DNA of 13,917 nucleotides from Bacillota bacterium (lineage in GTDB: Bacteria > Bacillota_A > Clostridia > DSM-8532): contig JAFADM010000101.1 in assembly GCA_023424865.1 (NCBI GenBank), forward strand, positions 1 through 13,917. The letters run 5' to 3'. Positions 1 through 6,596 of the stretch are shown here, one piece after another. The notes beneath the pieces were generated by a model, which was not told the origin of the DNA, made no database searches, and saw only the letters and a list, made by a program, of their open reading frames with translations. Position numbers and translations under genes: made by a program. How positions within the stretch are numbered: position 1 is the stretch's first letter; every line of letters begins with the position of its first letter.

Positions 1-8
1 CGTTAGGG

Positions 9-1283
9 ATGATTGTAATGCAGGCATTATCCGGATTTGCAAGAAAATATGCCATTATGGAAGAGCTGGATGAGGGTTTTGGAACCGGAAGCTCTCCGGA
101 AGCCTTTGTTCGGCTGGATTCATGGGAGGGGCGCATCACGGCCTCACTCAATGTTAAAGGCCTGAAGCAGGGGCCTTATGCCTATGTTCTTTACCTTATA
201 TTTGCCAAAGGAGACAGGCTTACGGCTGTTCCCCTGGGTAATATGCGAACAGCTTTTAACGGCATGCAAAGCGGGCTTGAGGTGGATGCGTCAACCCTTG
301 CGGCAAGAGGGCTGTCCCCTGAAAATGTCCGTTATGCGGCCATTACGGCAGAAAGCAACGAAAAAAAATGGATACCGCTGTTTTCAAGCTTTGAGAAAAA
401 CTATAAATGGGATGAAAGCATTCGGCAAATCCTTTTGAGAAAGGCAGTCGAAGAAAAGTCTGCCTCCAATACATCTCAAAACAATGCTTCGTCTCCGGCA
501 AAGACCCCGTCTTTGTCCGACAGATCCAGAGCAAATCTTTCAATGGATGAGACGGAAAACAAGGGGCCGGAGGCCGTAACCATTCCGCTGCAAAATAAAA
601 ATGAAAAGTCTAAGGAACAGGCGAATAATCCTTCAGGCTCAATAGCCAACAGCGGAGAAGGTTCGGTATCCCATAACAGCAGCGGTGCCGAGCAGGTTCA
701 AAAGGCCAATGACAGGGAAGAGAATAAAAACGCTTATCCCGAGTACCAGCGGGGCCATATCTTCCGAAGCAATTTTTCCGACAATGAAAATCCTGCAGGC
801 GCAGGATCCAGGCAGGAGTCCAATCCTGCCACCAATACCTCCGGGGATACGGCCAAGGCAAATGAGGGTTCGGGAAATCGGAGCGTACGCTGCGACATGG
901 AAAAGCTGGAAAACATGCTTATAAAAAATTATGAAGGCTTTGAGCCGTTCAATAAGCCCAGCCGGGGCTATACCTGGTATAGAGTTTCAGATCTTGCTAA
1001 TCTTAGCAATATCATGTATACCTGTGGCGTTAATGTTCCGGTTTTCGCCAATCCGAAAATTTTAGTGGGTCTTTTTAAATACAAGCACATTCTTGCGGGG
1101 CTCTATAAAGGAGAGGACCGTTCGGTTTACTTTGTCATCGGCGTACCCGCCAAGGACGACCAGGATAATAAGCCCTTTGAAAATGCCTGCCGGTGGGTGG
1201 GGCTCTATCAAAGCGATATAAGGGATCTGGGCGGTTATTGGCTGGTTTATGTCAGCATGAAATCCGGGGAAATTGTTGTTTAG
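9..1283 (+). CDS. Uncharacterised clostridial protein with two conserved ends and a disordered linker
   Basis: I do not recognise a function. The protein has three parts. Residues ~1-150 form a conserved-looking, beta-rich domain with the stretch YVLYLIFAKGDRLTAVPLGN. Residues ~150-295 are rich in S, N, E, K and G and look disordered. Residues ~295-424 form a second compact domain with many aromatics (KYKHILAGLYKG, YFVIGVPAKDD, WVGLYQSDIRDLGGYW). No signal peptide or membrane segment is visible. This layout (N-terminal domain, low-complexity linker, C-terminal domain holding a HxLxGxY...GVP pattern) recalls unnamed clostridial DUF proteins, but I cannot name the family with certainty. The start is uncertain: the frame is open to the window edge; ATG at 9 has no usable ribosome site in view, whereas ATG at 18 (MQALSGFARKY) lies 9 nt after AGGG at 5-8 and may be the true start. 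Confidence 0.75.
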   Translation: MIVMQALSGFARKYAIMEELDEGFGTGSSPEAFVRLDSWEGRITASLNVKGLKQGPYAYVLYLIFAKGDRLTAVPLGNMRTAFNGMQSGLEVDASTLAARGLSPENVRYAAITAESNEKKWIPLFSSFEKNYKWDESIRQILLRKAVEEKSASNTSQNNASSPAKTPSLSDRSRANLSMDETENKGPEAVTIPLQNKNEKSKEQANNPSGSIANSGEGSVSHNSSGAEQVQKANDREENKNAYPEYQRGHIFRSNFSDNENPAGAGSRQESNPATNTSGDTAKANEGSGNRSVRCDMEKLENMLIKNYEGFEPFNKPSRGYTWYRVSDLANLSNIMYTCGVNVPVFANPKILVGLFKYKHILAGLYKGEDRSVYFVIGVPAKDDQDNKPFENACRWVGLYQSDIRDLGGYWLVYVSMKSGEIVV

Positions 1284-1291
1284 ACCCGCCA

Positions 1292-1320
1292 TTGACATAC
1301 CACAAGGATAAAAGTAGACT
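1292..1320 (+). promoter_or_regulatory. Sigma-A type promoter for deoC
   Basis: A perfect -35 TTGACA at 1292-1297 is followed after 17 nt by the -10 TAGACT at 1315-1320 (4 of 6 matches to TATAAT). It lies in the 93-nt gap between the first gene's stop and the deoC start, giving a 5' leader of about 50 nt. Seen directly; promoter activity is inferred. Confidence 0.6.
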
Positions 1321-1376
1321 TAGTAAGAGAAGCTAAAGCAAATTTTATTTGAATGGATAAACAGGAGAGAATAATC

Positions 1377-2060
1377 ATGGATTTGGGAATTGCCCGCTAT
1401 ATTGATCATGCCGTTTTAAAGCCTGAACTCAGCCGGGACGAAGCTGTGGAGGCCATAAAAAGCGGCATTTTTTATGGTGTAAAAACCGTTTGCGTCAGAC
1501 CCACGGATATAGAAACCGCCATAAGCCTTTGTAAGGGAAGTCAGACGGAAGTCAGCTGTGTGCTGGCCTTTCCTCATGGCTGCGTACCTGCTGAGGTGAA
1601 AGCCTTTGAAGCCTCCCAGTATGCAGCAAAGGGTGTTGCCGAGGTGGATATGGTGGCCAATTACGGCTTCATCCGTTCTGGTCTTTGGAAGGAGGTTCTG
1701 GCGGATATTAGTGCTGTTCGGGAAGCGACTGCCAAAGCCGGTGTGCTTTTGAAGGTTATTTTTGAAACCTGTACACTGACTCTTGATGAAATAGCCAGGG
1801 CCACGGAAATCGCCATTGAAGCCGGTGCCGATTATGTTAAAACCTCTACAGGCTTTCACAGCCAGGGAGCGACCCAAGAGACCGTGTCCGCTATGCTGAA
1901 AGCTTCTGCAGGGCGTATCAGGGTAAAGGCTTCCGGCGGTATAAGAGATTTTGAGCAAGCCCGCCGCTATGTGGAAATGGGCTGCGACAGGCTTGGTGTA
2001 GGCTATACAACCACTCCTGTACTTGTTAAGGGTGAGGGAAAATCCGACGCAGCGTATTAA
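1377..2060 (+). CDS. deoC: Deoxyribose-phosphate aldolase
   Basis: Class I aldolase that splits 2-deoxy-D-ribose-5-phosphate into glyceraldehyde-3-phosphate and acetaldehyde, the last step of deoxynucleoside breakdown in the cytoplasm. The 227-residue protein matches the usual bacterial DeoC length. The family active site is visible: D91 in VAEVDMVANYG, the Schiff-base lysine K155 in ADYVKTSTGF, and the second lysine K184 in VKASGGIRD, corresponding to D102, K167 and K201 of the E. coli enzyme. An in-frame ATG exists at 1353, but AGGAGAG at 1363-1369 stands 7 nt before ATG 1377, so the later start is chosen. No other deo genes (deoA, deoB, deoD, cdd) are nearby. The MFS gene follows after 73 nt on the same strand and may be cotranscribed. 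Confidence 0.96.
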   Translation: MDLGIARYIDHAVLKPELSRDEAVEAIKSGIFYGVKTVCVRPTDIETAISLCKGSQTEVSCVLAFPHGCVPAEVKAFEASQYAAKGVAEVDMVANYGFIRSGLWKEVLADISAVREATAKAGVLLKVIFETCTLTLDEIARATEIAIEAGADYVKTSTGFHSQGATQETVSAMLKASAGRIRVKASGGIRDFEQARRYVEMGCDRLGVGYTTTPVLVKGEGKSDAAY

Positions 2061-2133
2061 GAATTTCAGCGGGAGCGCCCTTGAAACCTGCAACAACGAA
2101 TCCCATTCATAAGTCCCCGCATAGGAGATTGAC

Positions 2134-3345
2134 ATGGACCCAATAAAACAAAATACAACGGGACAAAAAAGATTGGGCGATAAGGGCTTTATTGCCTTTA
2201 TCGCCTATTTAAGCGCGTTTATTCCCCTTTCCACCGATTTATACCTTCCGGCACTTCCTAAAATGGCATCCCAGTTTCAGGCGGATCCCGCTCTGGTTAA
2301 TTTAACGCTGGTATGCTTTTTTGTGTTTTATGCCGTGGGTATTCTTTTTTGGGGACCCCTCAGCGATAAATACGGGAGAAAACGTATTCTCATTACAGGT
2401 CTTTCACTGTACATACTGGCCAGCGGAATGTGCGCCCTGGCGCCGTCCATCGGTTTTCTGATTTTTGCAAGAGCTCTTCAGGCAGTGGGAAGCGGGGCTG
2501 TAACAGCTACCGGAACGGCCGTGGTAAAGGATGTGTATGAAGGGCAAAAACGGGTGGCAGTTCTTGCTGTGGTTCAGTCCCTTGTCATGGTCATACCCAT
2601 GGTTGCCCCCATGATTGGCGCACTGCTTTTAACCTTTACTTCCTGGCGGGGTGTTTTCCTTACCCTTACAGTGGCAGGCCTTTTGGCTGTACTTGGGGGT
2701 CTTGCCATGGAAGAAACGCTGAAGGAGAAAAGCTCCGAAGGCCTTTTAAAAACTATGGGAAGGCTTCTTGTTGTGGCAAAAAACCCGGGACTTCTGGGGC
2801 TTCTTATGACCTTCTCCCTTATGGGAATTCCGGTTATGGCCTATGTTTCCATTTCCTCTTATATCTATCAGGAGGATTTTGGGCTGAATGAAGGGACTTT
2901 TAGTCTGTATTTCGGCATCTATGCCATTTTTGCGGTTCTGGGACCTCTGGTCTATATCCGATTGTCAAAATATTTTCACTACAGGCCTATAATTAATATC
3001 TGCTTTGGCGTTATTGTTGTAAGCGGGATTTTTGTTATGCTGCTGGGCAGCCTAAGCCCCACGGTTTTTCTGCTGTGCATCATTCCCGTATCCCTTGCCA
3101 ATACGATGATAAGGCCGCCCAGTGCCAATCTCATGCTGGAGCAGCAGAAGAGTGACACGGGGGCGGCCTCGTCGCTTATCAATTTTACATATACCTTATT
3201 CAGCAGTCTGGGTATGACCCTTATTTCCCTTAACTGGCACAACCGGATAGTGACTCTGGGAGCGCTTTATTCCTCATGTGCCCTTCTCGCGCTTTTACTG
3301 TGGCTCTTTATATACCGAAGCCCCAGGGTGAAAAAATCCGGTTAA
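2134..3345 (+). CDS. MFS drug-resistance transporter, Bcr/CflA subfamily
   Basis: Inner-membrane proton-coupled exporter of the major facilitator superfamily. The 403-residue length and about 12 hydrophobic segments fit the Bcr/CflA family, known for efflux of bicyclomycin, chloramphenicol or related compounds. Diagnostic sequence features are the TM1 motif STDLYLPALP (D35 onward), typical of this subfamily, and loop 2-3 motif A, GPLSDKYGRKR (residues 74-84). TM5 carries the antiporter-like run MVIPMVAPMIGALL. AGGAG at 2123-2127 lies 6 nt before the ATG. Its substrate cannot be predicted from sequence. Its TAA stop overlaps the stop of the minus-strand gene that converges on it, leaving no room for a separate terminator. 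It might share the deoC transcript; no independent promoter was recognised in the 73-nt gap. Confidence 0.92.
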   Translation: MDPIKQNTTGQKRLGDKGFIAFIAYLSAFIPLSTDLYLPALPKMASQFQADPALVNLTLVCFFVFYAVGILFWGPLSDKYGRKRILITGLSLYILASGMCALAPSIGFLIFARALQAVGSGAVTATGTAVVKDVYEGQKRVAVLAVVQSLVMVIPMVAPMIGALLLTFTSWRGVFLTLTVAGLLAVLGGLAMEETLKEKSSEGLLKTMGRLLVVAKNPGLLGLLMTFSLMGIPVMAYVSISSYIYQEDFGLNEGTFSLYFGIYAIFAVLGPLVYIRLSKYFHYRPIINICFGVIVVSGIFVMLLGSLSPTVFLLCIIPVSLANTMIRPPSANLMLEQQKSDTGAASSLINFTYTLFSSLGMTLISLNWHNRIVTLGALYSSCALLALLLWLFIYRSPRVKKSG

Positions 3346-3773
3346 ACCGTCTTTGCTGTAAAGCTTCTTGGATGGCGGCATTTCTCCAGGAGCTCTTCCA
3401 TTTCCTCCGGGATTACGAAGAAAGCCCGTTCTGCGGTTTTGCTGCCATTTTCAAAAAGAAGCAGGTATTTATCGTGCCAATCATAAAGATAAATTTTCCG
3501 CCTGGCATAGTCCGTGGCCATAGGCCCTGTAAACAGCTGCTTGAGGTTCTCATTGTTCTTTATAAAACCGTAGACAAACATGGAGCCCTCAAAAATGGCA
3601 GGCAGCAGATTTTTTTCACCGAGCGCTTTTTTGGAAAACTCAATTTGAACAGCGATTTCCGAAAGGCCATGGGGAACCTGGGCCTGCTCCTTGTAGACAG
3701 TCCGAAAATCCTCATAAGGCAGGAAATGCTTAAGGCTGATAAATTCGGCATTGGGATAGGTGTTGCCTTTCAT
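3342..3773 (-). CDS. Small protein of unknown function (143 aa)
   Basis: I do not recognise the family. The soluble 143-residue product has no signal peptide or membrane segment. It contains aromatic-rich blocks (KIYLYDWHDKYLLLF, GSMFVYGFIKNN) and a charged C-terminal helix (IPEEMEELLEKCR). It looks genuine because an ideal Shine-Dalgarno AGGAGGTGA (complement of 3779-3787) sits 5 nt before the ATG and a clear extended -10 promoter lies upstream. A GTG at 3782 in frame overlaps the Shine-Dalgarno sequence and is an unlikely start. The gene converges on the MFS gene with a 4-bp TTAA overlap of both stop codons. The region upstream is shared with the divergent ABC-transporter operon, so common regulation is possible. 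Confidence 0.7.
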   Translation of the reverse strand: MKGNTYPNAEFISLKHFLPYEDFRTVYKEQAQVPHGLSEIAVQIEFSKKALGEKNLLPAIFEGSMFVYGFIKNNENLKQLFTGPMATDYARRKIYLYDWHDKYLLLFENGSKTAERAFFVIPEEMEELLEKCRHPRSFTAKTV

Positions 3774-3826
3774 AGGTGTCACCTCCTCACGGGACGGTAT
3801 GAAATAAAAGAAAGGTATCTGTCTAA

Positions 3827-3856
3827 ATTATAGCATGGTGCCAAAGGGTATGAAAA
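3827..3856 (-). promoter_or_regulatory. Extended -10 promoter for the small minus-strand gene
   Basis: On the minus strand the -10 is TATAAT (complement of 3827-3832), preceded by TGC to give an extended -10 (3833-3835). The -35 is TTTTCA (complement of 3851-3856; 4 of 6 matches), with an 18-nt spacer. Transcription would begin roughly 45 nt before the ATG at 3773. Confidence 0.6.
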
Positions 3857-3862
3857 GCTCCG

Positions 3863-3978
3863 GGAGCACAAAAACAGAAGGAATCTGCAAGTTTTAAAAT
3901 GGCTGAAAGGCTTGTGCCAGGCTGAATTAGAGTTGCAGCACAAAGAAGCTGCCGCACAATTGAGCTGGAGCACAAAAA
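3863..3978 (+). repeat. 12-bp direct repeat in intergenic region
   Basis: GGAGCACAAAAA occurs at 3863-3874 and again at 3967-3978, with a weaker relative GCAGCACAAAG at 3935-3945. The stretch between (about 3875-3966) holds nothing else I can name. These copies could be regulator half-sites or simply A-rich chance repeats. Confidence 0.4.
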
Positions 3979-4000
3979 TGAAAGAAGGGAGATTTTTCAC

Positions 4001-4029
4001 TTGCATGCCACATGCCGGCATGCTATAAT
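4001..4029 (+). promoter_or_regulatory. Promoter of the ABC importer operon
   Basis: The -10 TATAAT at 4024-4029 is preceded by TGC (extended -10), with a -35-like TTGCAT at 4001-4006 and a 17-nt spacer. The expected transcription start is near 4036, which leaves a leader of about 160 nt before the ATPase start codon at 4196. Confidence 0.65.
4004..4022 (+). promoter_or_regulatory. Operator-like palindrome inside the promoter spacer
   Basis: CATGCCGGCATG at 4011-4022 is a perfect 12-bp palindrome lying between the -35 and -10. A further direct copy of the half-site CATGCC is at 4004-4009. A second dyad, TATAA-TGCG-TTATA (4024-4037), covers the -10. The position would suit a repressor that blocks RNA polymerase. 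No regulator gene is adjacent except, possibly, the unknown 143-aa gene. Confidence 0.4.
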
Positions 4030-4035
4030 GCGTTA

Positions 4036-4150
4036 TACAAATCAGAGCCCCTCCGAAGGTTGAAAAATGTAATCGGAGGCTTATTTAAGAACTTAAAATG
4101 ATAGTTTCGCTTGCAATGACGCAGATGAAGGTTTTCTTCTGCGTCTTTTT
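4036..4150 (+). promoter_or_regulatory. Structured 5' leader of the ABC importer operon (possible attenuator or riboswitch)
   Basis: The predicted leader contains a stem of CCTCCGA (4050-4056) with TCGGAGG (4073-4079) closing a 16-nt loop. The stem can be extended by AG/CT across a CC bulge (4046-4047 with 4080-4081). Next come a dyad TTTAAG-AA-CTTAAA (4084-4097) and an intrinsic terminator (4118-4150). No protein gene occupies the leader. I looked for conserved cores of TPP, FMN, purine, preQ1, THF, guanidine, SAM and T-box elements and saw none, so the class is unassigned. Confidence 0.45.
4118..4150 (+). terminator. Intrinsic terminator / attenuator upstream of the ABC operon
   Basis: GACGCAGA (4118-4125) pairs with TCTGCGTC (4138-4145), with two more pairs possible across a small bulge, followed by TTTTT (4146-4150). 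It lies after the operon promoter and 45 nt before the first start codon, and no upstream + strand gene needs it, so it most likely works as an attenuator. Confidence 0.7.
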
Positions 4151-4195
4151 CATTTTGTACGGAAATACTGAAGTATCACACTGGGAGGCTTGTTA

Positions 4196-4963
4196 ATGGG
4201 TATGCCGGAGATTCAGATTCAAAATGTCAGCATGGTTTATCGTGACAACGGAAAGGACATCACTGCGTTGAATAATGTCAGTATTGACATTCAAAAGGGT
4301 GAGTTTATTTCGTTGCTCGGCCCCTCCGGTTGTGGTAAAACCACTCTGCTTCGCCTCATCGCGGATCTTTTGGAGCCTTCGGCGGGTTCGGTGACGGTTT
4401 GCGGGCAGACGCCAAGGGAAACCCGTCTCCAGCAGAAATACGGCATTGTTTTTCAAAGTCCTGTGCTTTTGGACTGGCGGTCGGTGCGCAAAAACATTCG
4501 CCTTCCCCTTGAGCTTATGAAGGTTTCCAGGGAAGAGCAAAACCGGCGTATTGAAGGCCTTTTGGAGCTTGTGGACTTAACCAAATTTGCGGATCACTTT
4601 CCCTATCAGCTAAGCGGCGGTATGCAGCAGCGGGTTGGTATTGCCCGTGCCCTGGCCATTCAGCCTGAAATCCTTCTTATGGATGAACCCTTTTCCGCAC
4701 TGGATGAGTTCACCCGTGAAAAGCTTAACGAGGATGTGCTGAAAATATGGGGAAAAACCAATAAAACGGTTGTATTTGTTACCCATAATATTGCTGAGTC
4801 GGTTTTTATGTCGGACAGAGTTTGTGTGCTTTCGCCTCATCCGGGAAGGCTTTCTGCCATTGTTGACATTGACCTGCCCCGGCCCCGTACTGCCGAAATG
4901 CGTGATCTGCCCCAATTCAGCGCCCTGGTGTCAAAAATAAGAAACAGCTTTGAGGGGGTCTGA
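4196..4963 (+). CDS. ABC importer ATP-binding protein (NitT/TauT/ThiZ-like)
   Basis: Cytoplasmic ATPase that powers uptake through the two permeases encoded next. The 255-residue protein has all ABC motifs: Walker A GPSGCGKTT (42-50), Q-loop Q87 in VFQSPVLLDW, signature LSGGMQQR (139-146), Walker B ILLMDEP (159-165) and H-loop H197 in VTHN. The sequence belongs to the nitrate/sulfonate/taurine/thiamine-precursor import group (SsuB, TauB and ThiZ relatives). ATG 4196 is chosen because GGGAGG at 4183-4188 lies 7 nt before it; an upstream in-frame TTG (4190) overlaps that site, and ATG 4202 is a less likely alternative. The gene is first in a tightly packed operon: the next start is 2 nt after its stop. 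Confidence 0.94.
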   Translation: MGMPEIQIQNVSMVYRDNGKDITALNNVSIDIQKGEFISLLGPSGCGKTTLLRLIADLLEPSAGSVTVCGQTPRETRLQQKYGIVFQSPVLLDWRSVRKNIRLPLELMKVSREEQNRRIEGLLELVDLTKFADHFPYQLSGGMQQRVGIARALAIQPEILLMDEPFSALDEFTREKLNEDVLKIWGKTNKTVVFVTHNIAESVFMSDRVCVLSPHPGRLSAIVDIDLPRPRTAEMRDLPQFSALVSKIRNSFEGV

Positions 4964-4965
4964 GG

Positions 4966-5772
4966 ATGAACGCGGTATTCAAGGACAAAGCGATTGTCGC
5001 CATCGTCTGGATAGCCGGAATTGTGGCGGTCTGGGAACTGGGCGCCTGGAGCCTCGTCAATGTTTTTCATGATACCATGGCTACCCAGAAGCTGCCCTAT
5101 CTTCATGAAATTATAATCGTTTTTATCAATAATTTTAAATCTCTTTTGGATTCGGGCCTTGAGACTCTTTCTAAATCGGCACTGGGATTTCTCTATGGAG
5201 CGGGCATCGGTTTTATATTAGCCATACTCATGAGCCTTTCTCGTAATATTGAACGTATTGCTTTCCCTTATTTAATCATATCCCAGATGATACCCATATT
5301 GGGACTGGCGCCTATCATTTACAACATTGTAAGGGATGCCGATGTTTCCCGTATTGTCATAGCGGCTTACATAACCTTTTTTCCGGTTTGCATAAACACC
5401 CTGGGCGGACTTCGCAGCGTGGATAAGGATAAGAAGGATTTAATGTACTCCTATGCCGCCAAAAAACACAGCGTTTATCTGAAGCTCATGCTTCCCTCCG
5501 CCTTGCCAAGCCTTTTTGCAGGGTTGAAAATCGCGGCGCCCCTTTCGGTAACGGCAGCCATTCTTGTGGAAATGCTGGGAACCGACGAGGGCATCGGCGT
5601 TAAAATACTCTATACCCTTTATTACGGCGCCGGCGGAGCCACCATGTTCTGGGCCTCCGTTATAACCAGCGCGCTTCTGGGTATCCTTGGTTACTTTGTG
5701 GTAACGCTGGCCGAACGCATTCTGATTCCATGGCAGCATGCCGCCATGAAGAGAGTAGGGGGAGACGAATGA
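4966..5772 (+). CDS. ABC importer permease, component 1
   Basis: Inner-membrane subunit of a binding-protein-dependent importer (BPD_transp_1 fold, SsuC/TauC/ThiX-like). It has 268 residues with an N-terminal hydrophobic helix (~10-32) and about five more membrane segments. The cytoplasmic EAA coupling loop is visible at ~161-185 (YSYAAKKHSVYLKLMLPSAL). GAGGGGG at 4952-4958, inside the end of the ATPase gene, lies 7 nt before the ATG, and the gap to the ATPase stop is 2 nt. This indicates translational coupling. It is clearly related to, but diverged from, the second permease that follows, so the transporter core is probably a heterodimer. Its stop overlaps the next start (ATGA). Confidence 0.93.
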   Translation: MNAVFKDKAIVAIVWIAGIVAVWELGAWSLVNVFHDTMATQKLPYLHEIIIVFINNFKSLLDSGLETLSKSALGFLYGAGIGFILAILMSLSRNIERIAFPYLIISQMIPILGLAPIIYNIVRDADVSRIVIAAYITFFPVCINTLGGLRSVDKDKKDLMYSYAAKKHSVYLKLMLPSALPSLFAGLKIAAPLSVTAAILVEMLGTDEGIGVKILYTLYYGAGGATMFWASVITSALLGILGYFVVTLAERILIPWQHAAMKRVGGDE

Positions 5773-6575
5773 AAAATCAAAAAGCAGCCTCCTTCAGGGC
5801 ATCTGCCGCAAAAGTACTTAATATTCTGCTTCCTGTGCTCTTTGGAGTTATTTTTATAGTAATATGGGAAACCGGCGGGCTTCACAGCCTTATGAATCTT
5901 AAAAAATACCAGCTTCCCGTTCCCTCCCAGATTGTTAATACCTTTGGCGATAATTTGCCCAAGCTTCTTAAAAACGGGCGCTTTACGGTGACGGAGGCGC
6001 TTTGGGGTCTTGTTATCGGCTCAGCCATTGGCTTTATTACTGCGGTTTTAGCCACCCTTTTTCCCAAATGGGGCTACGGTGGACTTACCGCTTTGTCGGC
6101 CTTTAACGCAGTACCTATTGTCGCCCTTTCGCCGGTTATGAATAACTGGTTCGGCATGGGCATGGGCTCCAAAATTGCGGTGGTAGTGGTTACCACCATG
6201 GCTGCCATGGCATTTAATGCCTACCGGGGCTTAAATGACCTTAAGCCCTTCTCGCTGGATTTAATGAAATCCTATGCCTCGGATAAGAAAACCATCTTTT
6301 TGAAGCTGAGACTGCCTAACTGCCTGCCCAACATACTTACGGCTCTTAAAATAAGCACCACCTCAAGTATGATTGCCGCCATTGTCAGTGAGTTTTTTGC
6401 ATCCTATGCCGGTATCGGCTTTGAGCTTTCCAATGCCCTTAAAACCGCAAAAATGCCTCTGGCCTGGGCCTACATCGCTCTGGCAGCCATTATCGGCATT
6501 GCTATGTACCTGCTGGTTACTGTGATTGAACGTTTTGCTATTCAATGGCACGCTTCACAAAAAAATAAAAACTAA
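5769..6575 (+). CDS. ABC importer permease, component 2
   Basis: Second inner-membrane permease, 268 residues, BPD_transp_1 fold. A charged N-terminus (MKNQKAASFRASAAK) is followed by a hydrophobic helix at ~17-36. The EAA loop is at ~168-190 (SYASDKKTIFLKLRLPNCL). ATG 5769 is preferred to the in-frame ATG 5730: AGGGGGAG at 5757-5764 precedes it, and it gives the typical 4-nt ATGA overlap with the preceding permease. Having two distinct permease genes is uncommon for sulfonate or taurine importers, which use homodimers. It does occur in systems annotated as pyrimidine or hydroxymethylpyrimidine importers (recalled, not searched). Confidence 0.92.
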   Translation: MKNQKAASFRASAAKVLNILLPVLFGVIFIVIWETGGLHSLMNLKKYQLPVPSQIVNTFGDNLPKLLKNGRFTVTEALWGLVIGSAIGFITAVLATLFPKWGYGGLTALSAFNAVPIVALSPVMNNWFGMGMGSKIAVVVVTTMAAMAFNAYRGLNDLKPFSLDLMKSYASDKKTIFLKLRLPNCLPNILTALKISTTSSMIAAIVSEFFASYAGIGFELSNALKTAKMPLAWAYIALAAIIGIAMYLLVTVIERFAIQWHASQKNKN

Positions 6576-6596
6576 AAATAAAAGGAGAAATGAAGA

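Noticed and set aside
1416..2135. Minus-strand open frame (239 codons) opposite deoC
   Set aside because: Antisense shadow of a well-supported deoC gene; no ribosome site or family motifs.
3276..3833. Plus-strand open frame (185 codons) over the MFS end and the small minus-strand gene
   Set aside because: It overlaps both neighbours and starts inside the MFS gene. The minus-strand alternative has an ideal ribosome site and promoter.
3779..4021. Minus-strand 80-codon Cys-rich frame in the intergenic region
   Set aside because: Its start lies inside the ABC promoter palindrome, there is no ribosome site, and it overlaps the promoter and Shine-Dalgarno of the 143-aa gene.
4036..4117. TPP, FMN or other known riboswitch in the ABC operon leader
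   Set aside because: None of the conserved cores I know (for example CTGAGA with the ACCTGAT segment of TPP) is present; left as unassigned.
4029..4123. Possible antiterminator: TGCGTTAT (4029-4036) is complementary to ATGACGCA (4116-4123)
   Set aside because: The 5' strand lies at or before the predicted transcription start, so it would not be in the RNA.
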